Assembly: GCA_021773015.1 (NCBI GenBank)
Contig: JAJFKW010000001.1
Span: 806,001 to 870,000 of the forward strand
Reading direction: 5' to 3'
Source of the DNA: Woeseia sp.
GTDB taxonomy: Bacteria > Pseudomonadota > Gammaproteobacteria > Steroidobacterales > Woeseiaceae
DNA: 64,000 nucleotides
Below, in pieces: positions 1 through 9,929 of the stretch; position 1 is the first letter of the stretch, and each line of letters starts with the position of its first letter. The notes under the pieces were generated by a model. The model saw nothing but the letters and a program-made list of their open reading frames with translations. It ran no database searches and was not told the DNA's origin. The position numbers and the translations under genes are program-made.

Positions 1-1983
1 AATGGGTCAATTCATATGGGGCATTTGGTGGAGTATTTACAATCCGATATTTGGGCAAAATTCCAGAAATTGCGTGGCCACCAATGTACCTATGTATGCG
101 CGGCCGACGCCCACGGTACGCCCATCATGATTCGAGCTCGCCAAGAAGGCATCGACGCAGAGGTTATGGTCAAACGCATCGCGGCCGAGCAACATGAAGA
201 CCTCAAAGCGTTCGGCATTGAATTCGACAACTTTCATACGACACATTCGGCAGAAAATGAACAACTTGTTTGCCGAATGTTTCATGCCCTGTCTGACGCC
301 GGTTTCATTTACACCAAAACCATTGAACAGGCATACGATGAGCAGGAGAAAATGTTCCTGCCGGACCGTTTTGTGCGCGGCACCTGCCCAAACCCAAAAT
401 GCCGTAGTGAAGACCAATACGGTGATGCCTGCGAAGTATGCGGCGCAACCTATGCTCCGACGGATCTTATAGATCCGGTGTCCGTACTGTCGGGCAGCAA
501 ACCCATTATTAAAGAGTCAGAGCACTATTTTTTCAAACTCAGTGAATTTGGCGCCGAGTTGCGTCGTTGGATAGCGACCGCCGACCTGCACCAAAATATC
601 ACCAGTAAGCTCGAGGAGTGGTTTGAGGCCGGCCTGCAAGATTGGGATATTTCGCGTGATGAGCCCTATTTTGGTTTTCTGATACCGGGGACCACAGACA
701 AGTACTTTTACGTCTGGCTAGATGCACCGATGGGATACGTTGCGAGTTTCTTGCACTACTGCAATCGCCACGGCGATATCGATTTTGACGAGTATTGGAA
801 CGCTGACAGCGAGAACGAGGTCTATCATTTTATTGGTAAAGACATTGTTTACTTCCATACGCTGTTTTGGCCCGCGGTATTGAAGGGCTCCAACGTCCGC
901 CAACCGACTAGCGTATTCGCGCATGGCTTTCTTACGATCAATGGTAAGAAAATGTCAAAGGCGCGAGGCACCTTCATCAACGCTCGCACCTATCTTGATA
1001 ATTTGAATCCGAGCCAACTACGCTATTACTACGCGGCAAAACTTGGCCCCGGAATGGATGACATCGACCTGAACCTTGACGATTTTATTGCCAGGGTCAA
1101 CTCCGATGTCGTCGGTAAATTGGTCAACATAGCTAGCAGATGCGCTGGCTTCATTAGCAAGCGATTTAACGGTCAGTTAGCCGAAAAACTCGACGATCCT
1201 GATATGTTTGCAAAATTCACTGCACAATCCGAGGTGATTGCAGCGCACTACGAAAAACGCGAATACTCCAAGGCAATGCGCTCCGTCATGGCACTTGCAG
1301 ACACTGCGAACCGCTATATCGAAGAAAAGAAACCGTGGGTAATGGTGAAAAACGAGAATCAATCACAAGAGGTGCAGTACGTCTGTACGCAAGGTCTGAA
1401 CCTGTTTCGAACCTTGATGGTGTATCTCGACCCCGTCTTGCCGGCAGTCGCTGCGGACGTACGCCGGCTATTTGGCGAAACCGTATGGCATTGGGATTCA
1501 GCGTCAGAACCACTTCTCGACCGCAAAATTAAAAAATATGCGGCACTTGTAACACGGGTAGAACAGTCCCAAGTCGACAAAATGATTGCTCAATCGAAGC
1601 CGGCGGATGCGCCAGGCGAAACCAAAGAGAACGGTGAAATGCGCAACGAAACTTCCAGCGAAGTGACGATCGAAGACTTCATGAAATTGGACTTACGCAT
1701 TGCTACCATAAGTGACGCGCAACCGGTGGAAGGCGCTGACAAACTACTGCAGTTGACGTTGGATATTGGTGGCGAAGAACGCCAAGTATTTGCCGGCATT
1801 AAGGCAGCATACAAAGCCGAGGAACTCATTGGCCGTCAGGTGGTTGCAGTCGCAAATCTTAAGCCGCGGAAGATGCGATTCGGGCTATCTGAGGGCATGG
1901 TGCTCGCGGCAGGGCCGGGCGGTAAAGACATCTTTCTATTATCACCGGATACGGGCGCGGAATCTGGAATGAAGGTCAAGTAG
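1..1983 (+). CDS. metG: Methionyl-tRNA synthetase, 5' end outside window
   Basis: Charges tRNA-Met with methionine in the cytoplasm. The reading frame is open from base 1 (N-G-S-I-H before the first in-window ATG at 16), so the true start lies upstream; only about the first 15 to 20 residues are missing by comparison with E. coli MetG. The class I HIGH motif is HMGH at about 13-24. The KMSKS loop is KMSKA at about 949-963. Zinc-knuckle cysteines (CPNPKC and CEVC) lie near 382-445. The last ~105 residues form the EMAPII/Trbp111-type tRNA-binding dimerisation domain ([16 protein letters not shown] onward), joined by a linker to the anticodon-binding region. No terminator is visible before rsxA. 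Confidence 0.97.
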   Translation, partial: NGSIHMGHLVEYLQSDIWAKFQKLRGHQCTYVCAADAHGTPIMIRARQEGIDAEVMVKRIAAEQHEDLKAFGIEFDNFHTTHSAENEQLVCRMFHALSDAGFIYTKTIEQAYDEQEKMFLPDRFVRGTCPNPKCRSEDQYGDACEVCGATYAPTDLIDPVSVLSGSKPIIKESEHYFFKLSEFGAELRRWIATADLHQNITSKLEEWFEAGLQDWDISRDEPYFGFLIPGTTDKYFYVWLDAPMGYVASFLHYCNRHGDIDFDEYWNADSENEVYHFIGKDIVYFHTLFWPAVLKGSNVRQPTSVFAHGFLTINGKKMSKARGTFINARTYLDNLNPSQLRYYYAAKLGPGMDDIDLNLDDFIARVNSDVVGKLVNIASRCAGFISKRFNGQLAEKLDDPDMFAKFTAQSEVIAAHYEKREYSKAMRSVMALADTANRYIEEKKPWVMVKNENQSQEVQYVCTQGLNLFRTLMVYLDPVLPAVAADVRRLFGETVWHWDSASEPLLDRKIKKYAALVTRVEQSQVDKMIAQSKPADAPGETKENGEMRNETSSEVTIEDFMKLDLRIATISDAQPVEGADKLLQLTLDIGGEERQVFAGIKAAYKAEELIGRQVVAVANLKPRKMRFGLSEGMVLAAGPGGKDIFLLSPDTGAESGMKVK

Positions 1984-2071
1984 TAATAAACGCGACGCCG
2001 CAGTAACGAAGCACTACAATAAAGCCAGGCTTGGCGAAAGCACTGCGTAAAACTGGTTTCAATTTGCTTCA

Positions 2072-2653
2072 ATGACGGACCTAATACTCATTCTCATCGG
2101 CACCGTGCTGGTCAACAACTTCGTGTTGGTGCGGTTTCTTGGTTTGTGTCCCTTCATGGGCGTATCCAAGAATATCGAGGCAGCCGCCGGCATGTCGATG
2201 GCGACAGCATTTGTGCTTACGCTTTCCTCAGCTGCAAGCTATTTGCTTCATGAATACGTTCTGCTGCCGCTGCAGCTCGAGTACCTGCGTACGATCGCAT
2301 TCATTTTGGTGATCGCCGCTAGCGTGCAATTCACAGAATTGATGGTACGACGACTAAGTCCATTGCTCGACCAGGTCCTGGGTATCTTCATTCCGTTAAT
2401 CGCAACAAATTGTGCGGTGCTCGGCGTTGCTATTCTCAATGTTCAAGAAGCCAAGGGATTCGTACAGTCGGTCTTTTTCGGCTTCGGCGCAGCGCTAGGA
2501 TTTGCTTTGGTTCTCATCATGTTCGCGGCAATTCGAGAGCGCTTAGACGCCTCCGATGTCCCTCTGTCGTTTCGCGGCACGGCAATTGCGCTCATGACAG
2601 CTGGCATCATGTCCCTCGCGTTTATGGGGTTTTCCGGCATGGCGCGGATGTAG
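2072..2653 (+). CDS. rsxA: Rnf/Rsx electron transport complex subunit A
   Basis: Integral membrane subunit of the Rnf (Rsx) complex, which moves electrons between reduced carriers and NAD and is also linked to SoxR reduction in enterics. The 193-residue protein is almost wholly hydrophobic with about six membrane segments. It carries the family signatures [18 protein letters not shown] near the N-terminus and [17 protein letters not shown] in the middle; the conserved cysteines fit the membrane-embedded Fe-S site known for RnfA/RnfE. It is the first gene of a tight rsxABCDGE operon. It is homologous to RsxE downstream, as expected for this pair. Confidence 0.97.
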   Translation: MTDLILILIGTVLVNNFVLVRFLGLCPFMGVSKNIEAAAGMSMATAFVLTLSSAASYLLHEYVLLPLQLEYLRTIAFILVIAASVQFTELMVRRLSPLLDQVLGIFIPLIATNCAVLGVAILNVQEAKGFVQSVFFGFGAALGFALVLIMFAAIRERLDASDVPLSFRGTAIALMTAGIMSLAFMGFSGMARM

Positions 2654-2659
2654 TCTGCG

Positions 2660-3166
2660 GTGACTGATAAGGTAAGCATTGCAATACTGGTCATAACCTC
2701 TCTAGCGATTGTAGCGGGCTTGCTACTGAGCTTTGCAGGCAGGCAATTTCCAGCAAACGCAGACGATCTGATTGAACAAGTCAATGCGCTACTACCACAA
2801 ACGCAATGCGCTCAGTGTGGCTACCCCGGGTGCAGACCTTATGCAGCCGCCGTCGTTCGGCAGGAAGCGGAAATCAATTTATGCCCGCCTGGAGGACAAT
2901 CGACTGCCGATAACCTTGCGTCGCTACTTGGCCGTCGTGAATTACCACTTTCCTCAGCTAACGAATACACACAAACAAAGCGAGTCGCCATCATCGACGA
3001 GCCGCTGTGTATTGGCTGCACTAAGTGCCGGGATGCCTGTCCCGTCGATGCCATCGTTGGCGCGCATCAATACATGCACACGGTAATCGCAGTCGAGTGC
3101 ACCGGCTGCGAATTGTGTCTGCCGCCGTGTCCGGTTGACTGTATTAGCTTGGTACCAGTTGCATGA
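2660..3166 (+). CDS. rsxB: Rnf/Rsx complex Fe-S subunit B
   Basis: Iron-sulfur subunit of the Rnf complex, anchored by one N-terminal membrane helix (about residues 4-24). It then has the Fes-type four-cysteine motif (CAQCGYPGCRPYA, with a later CPPGG cysteine) and two ferredoxin-like 4Fe-4S motifs (CIGCTKCRDACPVD and CTGCELCLPPCPVD). The start is GTG at 2660, six bases after the rsxA stop. At 168 residues it is somewhat shorter than E. coli RsxB (192), but all cluster ligands are present, so it looks complete. It ends in an ATGA overlap with rsxC. Confidence 0.96.
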   Translation: MTDKVSIAILVITSLAIVAGLLLSFAGRQFPANADDLIEQVNALLPQTQCAQCGYPGCRPYAAAVVRQEAEINLCPPGGQSTADNLASLLGRRELPLSSANEYTQTKRVAIIDEPLCIGCTKCRDACPVDAIVGAHQYMHTVIAVECTGCELCLPPCPVDCISLVPVA

Positions 3167-4680
3167 GCGCTCCGACCTACGATTTGGGAAAGCTCCACGG
3201 TGGTTTGCGTCTACCGGCGGAGAAGCGTTTGGCGACAAACCAATCGATACAACTCTTGCCGCTGCCCGAACAACTTTTTTTGCCGCTGTCGCAACACGTT
3301 GGCGATGCGGCACAGCCCATCGTCAACATCGGCGAACGCGTACTAAAGGGCCAGCTCATTGCGGAAACCGACAGCTCATTGAGCGCACCCATTCACGCGT
3401 CATCGTCCGGCAAAGTCATCGCAATCGAACCCTGGCCTGTCGCTCGACGCTATGGCAATCGCGCCCCATGCATCGTCATAGAATGTGATGGTGACGACAA
3501 ACCGATCGACGCGATGGAAAGTGTCGCAGGCTACGAATCGCTGACTCCCGATGATTTGCTATTACAAATTATGCGCGGCGGCATTGTCGGCTTGGGTGGT
3601 GCGGTATTTCCCACCGCACAAAAACTCATGGCGGCTATTAGTGGACCCTTGGATTACCTCATTCTTAATGGTGTGGAGTGTGAACCGTACATCAGTTGTG
3701 ACGATATGTTGATGCGCGAGCGCGCCGAAGAGGTCATTCGCGGTGCACAAATCTTGATGCACGCTTTGCAACTATCGAAGTGCTATGTCGTCACTGAGAG
3801 TGACAAGCCGGAGGCAATTCGCAGCCTCGGCGAAGCGATGGGCAAAATTGCAGATGATCGGCTCATCCTGAAACAAGTACCGACCATCTATCCGTCCGGC
3901 GGAGAAGATCAATTGGTGCAGCTAGTGACTAACCTTGAGGTACCAAGCGGCGGCTTGCCCACAGATGTTGGCTGCGTAGTGCAGAACGTTGGTACCGCTG
4001 CCGCAATTCACCGTTGGATAAATCTCGGCGAGCCGTTGATTTCGAGAATCACGACAATTACCGGCGACGGTATATCGAATCCGCTAAATGTCTCTGCACG
4101 CCTCGGAACACGTGTAGCTGACGCGGTTGAGTTTGCTGGCGGTTATACTGATCGAGCGAATCAATTAGTCGTCGGCGGACCGATGACCGGAAAATCGGTA
4201 ACCACAGACGACATTCCGCTGGTAAAAGCAACAAACTGTATTTTGGTGCTATCGGAGACACCGGATATTGGGCCTGAAATGCCGTGTATTCGTTGTGGCG
4301 AATGCTCCGCCGTGTGTCCGATTCAGCTTTTGCCACAGCAGCTATTTTGGTACGCCTGCGCCGACGACGAAAAGCAACTTCGCAAACACGGCCTGACGGA
4401 TTGCATCGAGTGTGGTTGCTGCGACTTGGTTTGTCCCAGCCATATACCGCTAACGGCGGACTTCAGACAGGCAAAGGCCCGAATGCTAGAAATGGCAGAC
4501 GAAAAAGCCCGCGCCGAACGCGCCCGACGGCGATTCGAGTCGCGTAACGAACGGCTGGCCGCCGATAAACAGCAACGTGAAGAGGAACTTGCGAATCAAA
4601 AACGACAAGCGAAATCGATCGGCAGCGCCGAAATTCAAGCAATGTTAGATCGCAGCAAAGAAAAGAAGGAGGACGACTAA
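3163..4680 (+). CDS. rsxC: Rnf/Rsx complex NADH-binding subunit C
   Basis: Peripheral, NADH- and flavin-binding subunit of the Rnf complex. The 505 residues contain an N-terminal barrel-sandwich RnfC domain, a Rossmann-like core (GGIVGLGGAVFPTAQK, then NGVECEPYI), the SLBB region and two 4Fe-4S motifs (CIRCGECSAVCP and CIECGCCDLVCPS). The C-terminus is a charged, probably coiled-coil tail (about residues 440-505) rich in A, R, K, E and Q. This is far shorter than the long alanine/lysine repeat tail of E. coli RsxC (740 residues). The gene starts inside the rsxB stop (ATGA), implying translational coupling. Confidence 0.96.
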   Translation: MSAPTYDLGKLHGGLRLPAEKRLATNQSIQLLPLPEQLFLPLSQHVGDAAQPIVNIGERVLKGQLIAETDSSLSAPIHASSSGKVIAIEPWPVARRYGNRAPCIVIECDGDDKPIDAMESVAGYESLTPDDLLLQIMRGGIVGLGGAVFPTAQKLMAAISGPLDYLILNGVECEPYISCDDMLMRERAEEVIRGAQILMHALQLSKCYVVTESDKPEAIRSLGEAMGKIADDRLILKQVPTIYPSGGEDQLVQLVTNLEVPSGGLPTDVGCVVQNVGTAAAIHRWINLGEPLISRITTITGDGISNPLNVSARLGTRVADAVEFAGGYTDRANQLVVGGPMTGKSVTTDDIPLVKATNCILVLSETPDIGPEMPCIRCGECSAVCPIQLLPQQLFWYACADDEKQLRKHGLTDCIECGCCDLVCPSHIPLTADFRQAKARMLEMADEKARAERARRRFESRNERLAADKQQREEELANQKRQAKSIGSAEIQAMLDRSKEKKEDD

Positions 4681-4681
4681 C

Positions 4682-5734
4682 TTGCAATTTTCTCGTCGCG
4701 ATGCGCCATTTGTCACGCCAAGCCAGAGCGTGCCAGTCATCATGCAACAGGTGCTTTTTGCACTGATCCCTGCCGCACTAGCGCATGTGTGGTATTTCGG
4801 GTTCGGCTTCGTCCTGAATTTACTTGTTGCAGCAATATTCTGCGCTGCCGGCGAATATTTCATGTTGCGACTTCGCAAACGAGCAATAGAACAGTTCCTG
4901 TACGACTATAGCGCAATGGTCACTGCGGCACTCATCGCTTTCGCACTGCCATCGCTTACGCCATGGTGGGTCACGGCAACCGCGTCTCTATTCGCTATCG
5001 TCGTCGCAAAACACCTGTATGGCGGACTAGGGTTCAACATATTCAATCCCGCGATGGCAGGATATGTCGTTGTTTTGGTCGCGTTTCCGCTGGACCTGAA
5101 TTTGTGGACCGCGCCACGCATGGGTGATCTCGATTATCATTATTTGACGTTCTCCGAAATTGCACGTTATACGTTAACCGGAACGTTCCCCGATTATTTG
5201 TCATTCGACGCTATCAGTCGCGCAACGCCACTTGATTCGGTCAAGTCCGGGCTTGTCGGTATGCAGACGTTTCAAGAGCTGCAAACGTTGCCAATGATGG
5301 GGGATTTTGGGGGTCGTGGTTGGGAATGGATTGGTAACTTCACAGCAATGGGGGGCGGCTGGCTACTTCTGCGAAAGATCATTCGCTGGCAAATTCCACT
5401 CGGTGTTTTTGCGGGACTCTTGCTACCGGCGGGCATTATGTATCTGTTGCAGCCAGGAATTCATGCGAGCCCGGGATTCTACTTATTTAGCGGTGGCACT
5501 ATATTATGTGCGTTTTTCATTGCCACAGACCCGGTTTCCGCGGCGACCAGCGATCGCGGTCGCCTAGTCTATGGGTTTGGCATTGGATTCCTCATCTATG
5601 CGATCCGACGATGGGGCAGCTATGCTGATGGCGTCGCATTCGCAGTTTTATTGATGAACATGGCGACACCGGCAATTGACTACCTTACACGCCCACGCAT
5701 TGTTGGCCACGTGAAGGACGAGCGCAAAACATGA
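4682..5734 (+). CDS. rsxD: Rnf/Rsx complex membrane flavoprotein subunit D
   Basis: Integral membrane flavoprotein of the Rnf complex, homologous to NqrB. The protein has 350 residues and roughly nine or ten membrane segments. The covalent FMN attachment threonine should be the T in DAISRATPLD (about residue 185); the family usually reads S-G-A-T-P, so the S-R-A-T here is a small variation next to the flavin site. The start is TTG at 4682, supported by a strong AAGGAGG about ten bases upstream within the rsxC end; no ATG gives a better fit to family N-termini. The stop overlaps the rsxG start. Confidence 0.95.
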   Translation: MQFSRRDAPFVTPSQSVPVIMQQVLFALIPAALAHVWYFGFGFVLNLLVAAIFCAAGEYFMLRLRKRAIEQFLYDYSAMVTAALIAFALPSLTPWWVTATASLFAIVVAKHLYGGLGFNIFNPAMAGYVVVLVAFPLDLNLWTAPRMGDLDYHYLTFSEIARYTLTGTFPDYLSFDAISRATPLDSVKSGLVGMQTFQELQTLPMMGDFGGRGWEWIGNFTAMGGGWLLLRKIIRWQIPLGVFAGLLLPAGIMYLLQPGIHASPGFYLFSGGTILCAFFIATDPVSAATSDRGRLVYGFGIGFLIYAIRRWGSYADGVAFAVLLMNMATPAIDYLTRPRIVGHVKDERKT

Positions 5735-6390
5735 GTGCGACGATTGAAGCCACAGAGTCAGTCTGGCGCGGAGGTTTGATTCTCGGCGCGTTGGCGGCAC
5801 TCTGTACAACCTTGGTGGCAACAACGCATCGGTTCACGGCACCAAGAATTCTCGCGAATGAGCAAGCGTATCTCGAAGAGAGCTTAAAACCGGTTCTTGG
5901 CGGAATTGAGTATGAGCAGGAATTGTCCAAATCAAAATTGACGCTTCCAGTGCCACATGCACTGCCAGGCAATGATCCGGCAGAAATTTACAGAATTTAT
6001 GCCGACGGCGAACCGGCTGCAGCGCTATTCGTAATATCGGCGCGCGACGGCTTCTCGGGGTCCATCAAACTGCTTGTCGGCGTGAAAATCGATGGGACGA
6101 TTACTCGTGTGCGAGTACTGCAACACCGTGAAACGCCGGGGCTTGGCGATAAAATCGAGTCTTCGCGGTCTGATTGGCTAGAGCAATTCGACAACGCTTC
6201 GCTCGGTAACCCGCTGCCAGATCTGTGGCTGATTCGCCGCGACGGCGGCAGTTTCGATCAACTTACAGGCGCGTCCGTGACGCCACGTGCGGTGATAAAA
6301 GCACTCAAAGAAACGTTACTGTACTTCGAAACAAATAGGCTGAGCGTATTCGAAGCAGCGGCGGACGACGTTGGAGAAACAGATGAATAG
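5731..6390 (+). CDS. rsxG: Rnf/Rsx complex periplasmic FMN subunit G
   Basis: Membrane-anchored subunit with a periplasmic FMN_bind domain, homologous to NqrC. One N-terminal helix (about residues 13-33, GGLILGALAALCTTLVATT) precedes the soluble domain. The covalent flavin motif is TGASVTPRAV near residue 178, where the second T is the expected phosphoester attachment site (consensus S/T-G-A-S/T-x-T). HRETPGLGDKIE is the conserved loop of the family. The ATG at 5731 overlaps the rsxD stop by four bases. Confidence 0.96.
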   Translation: MSATIEATESVWRGGLILGALAALCTTLVATTHRFTAPRILANEQAYLEESLKPVLGGIEYEQELSKSKLTLPVPHALPGNDPAEIYRIYADGEPAAALFVISARDGFSGSIKLLVGVKIDGTITRVRVLQHRETPGLGDKIESSRSDWLEQFDNASLGNPLPDLWLIRRDGGSFDQLTGASVTPRAVIKALKETLLYFETNRLSVFEAAADDVGETDE

Positions 6391-7054
6391 TCGCCTGTCA
6401 ATTGTAGATAGGCTGCGAACGGGCATTTGGAGAGATAACCCTGGCCTCGTACAGCTACTAGGCCTGTGCCCTCTGTTGGCGGTAACAACAACATTCGTCA
6501 ACGGTTTGGGACTCGGCATCGCAACGCTGTTCGTGATGACTTGTTCCAATTTGCTGGTTTCTGCGACCCGCAGATTCATCCGCAGCGAAATTCGTATACC
6601 GATGTACGTGCTGATCATTTCAAGCTTAGTCACCTGCATTGAGCTGATCTTTTATGCATGGTTTCCAAATCTTGGCAGGTCGCTCGGCATTTTCATCCCA
6701 CTCATAGTGACCAATTGCGCAATCGTCGCGCGCGCTGAGGTCTATGCATCGAGAAATCGAGTTTTGGATAGTGCAATTGATGGTCTGACAATGGGTACTG
6801 GCTTCATGCTGCTGCTCTGTTCAATAGGCCTTTTTCGCGAATTGATCGGCCACGGCAGCCTGCTTTCAAGGTTGGATATGCTGTTTGGCGGCAACCCTTG
6901 GCCGGGAATTGTGTTGGTCGATGGGGGTTTTCTGCTGGCAATTCTTCCACCTGGTGCTTTCATGAGTCTGGCGGTCGCCGTCGCTGCCAAAAACGCTATT
7001 GACCAGCGACGCAAGAAGAAAAAAATGCATTCGACACTGCGCGCCAGTCGCTAG
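6383..7054 (+). CDS. rsxE: Rnf/Rsx complex subunit E
   Basis: Integral membrane subunit paralogous to RsxA, here 223 residues with about six helices. Signatures are NPGLVQLLGLCPLLAVT and [19 protein letters not shown], the latter matching the cysteine-bearing motif of RsxA. The ATG at 6383 overlaps the rsxG stop and gives the usual N-terminus; an in-frame TTG at 6371 would add only four residues. This completes a canonical ABCDGE order, followed directly by nth, the arrangement common in gammaproteobacteria. Confidence 0.95.
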   Translation: MNSRLSIVDRLRTGIWRDNPGLVQLLGLCPLLAVTTTFVNGLGLGIATLFVMTCSNLLVSATRRFIRSEIRIPMYVLIISSLVTCIELIFYAWFPNLGRSLGIFIPLIVTNCAIVARAEVYASRNRVLDSAIDGLTMGTGFMLLLCSIGLFRELIGHGSLLSRLDMLFGGNPWPGIVLVDGGFLLAILPPGAFMSLAVAVAAKNAIDQRRKKKKMHSTLRASR

Positions 7055-7070
7055 TGCTGCGTGTTTTGAG

Positions 7071-7718
7071 GTGAACAAAGGAATACGCACAAATATCTAC
7101 GAGCGTCTGCGCGCGGGAAACCCGCATCCTGATACCGAATTGAATTATCAGAACCCGTTCGAATTATTAATTGCTGTCATCCTTTCCGCTCAAGCAACCG
7201 ATATTGGAGTCAACAAGGCAACGCAAAAGCTCTACCCCGTTGCCAACGATGCCCAATCAATCTATGCATTGGGTGAAACGGGTTTAAAAAAGTACATCCG
7301 TACAATCGGTCTGTACAACAGTAAAGCCGCGAACATCATTAAGACCTGCAAAATAATTCTCGACCAATACAGCGGAGAAGTACCACGCACACGGGATGAA
7401 TTGGAAGCATTGCCTGGTGTCGGTAGAAAAACGGCTAACGTCGTGCTTAATACAGCATTCGGTGAGCCCACTATTGCGGTTGATACGCACATTTTTCGGG
7501 TGTCCAATCGAACAGGAATGGCCAAAGGTAAGACGCCGTTGGAAGTCGAAAGGCGGCTAACCCGACTCACGCCGGAACAGTTTCGCAAAGACGCGCACCA
7601 CTGGCTCCTGCTCCATGGACGCTACGTTTGTAAGGCTAGAAAGCCCGAATGCCCTGAATGTATTATCCGGGATTTATGTGAATTCCGTCCAAAAACCCGC
7701 GCAACCAACATCAGATGA
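7071..7718 (+). CDS. nth: Endonuclease III (DNA glycosylase/AP lyase)
   Basis: Removes oxidised pyrimidines and cleaves the resulting abasic site in base-excision repair. The helix-hairpin-helix GLPGVGRKTANVV-type motif is present as LPGVGRKTANVVLNTAF and carries the catalytic lysine; the catalytic aspartate is in VDTHIFRV. Four C-terminal cysteines spaced C-x6-C-x2-C-x5-C (CKARKPECPECIIRDLC) bind the 4Fe-4S cluster. I start at GTG 7071 (V-N-K-G-I), which matches the E. coli M-N-K-A start and gives 215 residues; the frame stays open upstream to 6999 but that part overlaps rsxE. Confidence 0.95.
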   Translation: MNKGIRTNIYERLRAGNPHPDTELNYQNPFELLIAVILSAQATDIGVNKATQKLYPVANDAQSIYALGETGLKKYIRTIGLYNSKAANIIKTCKIILDQYSGEVPRTRDELEALPGVGRKTANVVLNTAFGEPTIAVDTHIFRVSNRTGMAKGKTPLEVERRLTRLTPEQFRKDAHHWLLLHGRYVCKARKPECPECIIRDLCEFRPKTRATNIR

Positions 7719-8140
7719 TATTCGGTCAAGACCGCAACGAACTTCGACAGATGTACGTCGATGCCTGGCAAAAATCGCAAGCAAATGGCGTATTGAGTCC
7801 GCTGGAAGCGCAGATCGCCAACGTCATTGCAGAACATCCTGAGTACCACGCGTTGTTAAATAGCGACTTGAGCGAAGGCCGCTTTCTACCAAAAGCGGGA
7901 TCGACCAACCCATTCCTACATATGGGTTTACATCTAGCGCTTCGCGAGCAGGTGACAACTGACCGCCCTGTTGGAATTGCAGGCATTTTCAATAGTTTAC
8001 GGAGCTCTCTTGGTAATTCACATGATACGGAGCATCGGATGATCGATTGTCTGGCCGAAGCGCTGTGGAGTGCACAACGCAACAATCAGCCACCAGACGA
8101 AATGCAATACCTGGAACAATTACGAATGCTTGGCGCCTAA
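7715..8140 (+). CDS. DUF1841 family protein
   Basis: A 141-residue cytoplasmic protein of the DUF1841 family, function unknown. Recognisable family stretches are FGQDRNELRQMYVDAWQK, EAQIANVIAEHPEYH, TNPFLHMGLHLALREQ and the C-terminal HDTEHRMIDCLAEALW. Conserved histidines in the last two could bind metal, but this is only inference. The ATG overlaps the nth stop (ATGA), so it is translated with nth. The nth-DUF1841 pairing recurs in gammaproteobacteria and beta-proteobacteria as I recall it. Confidence 0.88.
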   Translation: MIFGQDRNELRQMYVDAWQKSQANGVLSPLEAQIANVIAEHPEYHALLNSDLSEGRFLPKAGSTNPFLHMGLHLALREQVTTDRPVGIAGIFNSLRSSLGNSHDTEHRMIDCLAEALWSAQRNNQPPDEMQYLEQLRMLGA

Positions 8141-8254
8141 GGGAATGGCTATGTAATAAACTGCCCTATACATTGGTCTTAGTGAGCGATTGAAGTGCTC
8201 AGGAAGGCCGCCCGAACTACCACGCAGCGGCGGCGCCGCCGGATGGACGTATAA

Positions 8255-9124
8255 ATGCCCGAAATCAAATCTCAGCATCCTGTCGCAGGCGCGGGTCTCG
8301 GACTTCGCCGCGGACTGATCGACAAGCTAATGGCGGACCCGCCCAAAGAAATCGATTTCATGGAAGTTGCTCCAGAGAATTGGATCGGTCTCGGCGGAAA
8401 GTTAGGTAAGAAATTACGCTATTTCACCGAACGATATCCGTTTCTTATTCATGGCCTGTCACTGAGCATAGGCGCACCCTCGCCACTCAACGAAGCATTG
8501 TTACTCGATGTAAAGGCGTTCATCAAAGAACACGATATTCGCTTGTATTCTGAACACCTGAGCTTTTGCGGCGACGACGGTCAACTTTATGATCTGATGC
8601 CTATTCCCTTTACCGAGGATGCGGTGAGTTATGTTGCTGCAAGAATTCGCCGTGCCCAGGACATTTTGGAACAGCGAATGGCATTTGAGAATGTTTCTTA
8701 CTACGCACCAACAGATAGTTCGATGAGTGAGATCGAATTCACCAACGCAGTACTTGAAGAAGCCGATTGCGACATGTTACTGGATATCAACAATATCTAT
8801 GTCAACAGCATCAATCACGGTTACGACGCCAAAGAATTCCTGCAAGCAATGCCAGCAGAAAGGATCCGGTACTTTCATGTCGCCGGACACTACGTCGAGG
8901 CAGAAGATCTGCGCGTCGATACCCACGGAGACGCAATTTGCGACCCCGTCTGGTCTCTATTAGCCGATGCCTATCAACAGTTCGGCGATGTGCCGACTCT
9001 TTTGGAAAGAGACTTCAACTTTCCTCCCGTTGAGGAGTTGTTGCGAGAAATTCGGCAAATTAAGGCATTGCAGGCTGACAGCCGGCAATCGATCGGGACA
9101 ATGGCGGAAATTGCAAATGGCTGA
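8255..9124 (+). CDS. DUF692 / MNIO family enzyme (BufB/HvfB-like)
   Basis: Member of the multinuclear non-haem iron-dependent oxidase family (DUF692, TIM-barrel fold), whose characterised members modify cysteines of ribosomally made precursor peptides, some for copper handling. The 289 residues keep the metal-ligand motifs of the family: IHGLSLSIG, YSEHLSF, AFENVSYY, LLDINNIYVN, YFHVAGHY, DTHGDAI and LLERDFNFP. The next gene is the usual DUF2063 partner, overlapping by eight bases. No DUF2282-type (BufA) precursor gene lies in the 114-bp gap upstream or between this gene and 10675, so its substrate is not encoded nearby. Confidence 0.9.
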   Translation: MPEIKSQHPVAGAGLGLRRGLIDKLMADPPKEIDFMEVAPENWIGLGGKLGKKLRYFTERYPFLIHGLSLSIGAPSPLNEALLLDVKAFIKEHDIRLYSEHLSFCGDDGQLYDLMPIPFTEDAVSYVAARIRRAQDILEQRMAFENVSYYAPTDSSMSEIEFTNAVLEEADCDMLLDINNIYVNSINHGYDAKEFLQAMPAERIRYFHVAGHYVEAEDLRVDTHGDAICDPVWSLLADAYQQFGDVPTLLERDFNFPPVEELLREIRQIKALQADSRQSIGTMAEIANG

Positions 9125-9893
9125 AGTCAATAATTTTCAGCAAAAGCAATACGCCTTTGCAGCGCACATTCGCGATCCGCAGAACAACCCTGCGCCTAGT
9201 GGCATAGAAGACAGGCGGATGGCGATTTATCGGGAATTGTTTTTCAATAACTTGTTGAAGTTGCTGAGCGGCACTTTTCCGGTATTGAAAAAAATCCACA
9301 GCAAAGAACGATGGCGGCATATTGTGCGCCAATTTATGGTTCTTCACGAAGCACAAACACCTTATTTCAGGAAGATTCCGCTGGAGTTCTTGAGTTTTCT
9401 GCAGAACGAGTATCCATCAGACGAACAAGACTTTTCGTTTTTGCTTGAACTTGCCCATTACGAGTGGGTAGAACTCGATCTCGCGGTTGCCATCGAAAAT
9501 AATGTGACGGTAGAATTTGACGAAACGGTCGACTTCATCGGCGGTGTGCCGATTAAGTCAAAACTTTCGCGCGTGCTGGCCTACCAATTCCCGGTTCACC
9601 GAATCGCGGCGGACTACTTGCCGAAAACACCCGGTGAACAGCCAACCTACTTGGCCGTATTTCGAAAACCAGATGACGAGCTGGGATTCATGGAATTGAA
9701 CCCTGTGACGGCACGCCTACTGCAATTGATCGATGAAAATACTGCCATGAAAACCGGTCGCGGGCTGCTTGATTTGCTTGCGGTTGAGTTAAATTACGCA
9801 GAACCCAAGCAACTCGCCACACATGGTGAGCAAGCTATGCACGAACTCCACCAGTCCAATATATTGCTCGGCACTGTACGACCTGTAACCTGA
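9117..9893 (+). CDS. DUF2063 family partner protein (BufC/HvfC-like)
   Basis: A 258-residue protein with the N-terminal DUF2063 domain (residues about 5-100: QKQYAFAAHIRDP, RMAIYRELFFNNLLKLL, SGTFPVLKKI), formerly labelled putative DNA-binding. In MNIO systems this partner (BufC, HvfC) is thought to recruit the precursor to the DUF692 enzyme. I place the start at ATG 9117, which overlaps the end of the DUF692 gene by eight bases and gives the usual family N-terminus; the open frame extends to 8967 only as a shadow. The second half includes a typical beta-rich region (GVPIKSKLSRVLAYQFPVH). Confidence 0.87.
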   Translation: MAEVNNFQQKQYAFAAHIRDPQNNPAPSGIEDRRMAIYRELFFNNLLKLLSGTFPVLKKIHSKERWRHIVRQFMVLHEAQTPYFRKIPLEFLSFLQNEYPSDEQDFSFLLELAHYEWVELDLAVAIENNVTVEFDETVDFIGGVPIKSKLSRVLAYQFPVHRIAADYLPKTPGEQPTYLAVFRKPDDELGFMELNPVTARLLQLIDENTAMKTGRGLLDLLAVELNYAEPKQLATHGEQAMHELHQSNILLGTVRPVT

Positions 9894-9929
9894 CACTGGT
9901 GATTCTAAAAATCACCCGGAGAAAATTGA

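Noticed and set aside
2660-3166. Possible truncation of RsxB (168 residues)
   Set aside because: All cysteine motifs and both ends align with the family; only linker regions are shorter.
8228-8241. Palindrome cggcggcgccgccg before the DUF692 gene as an operator
   Set aside because: Pure GC palindrome of low complexity, no second copy and no known regulator; could be chance.
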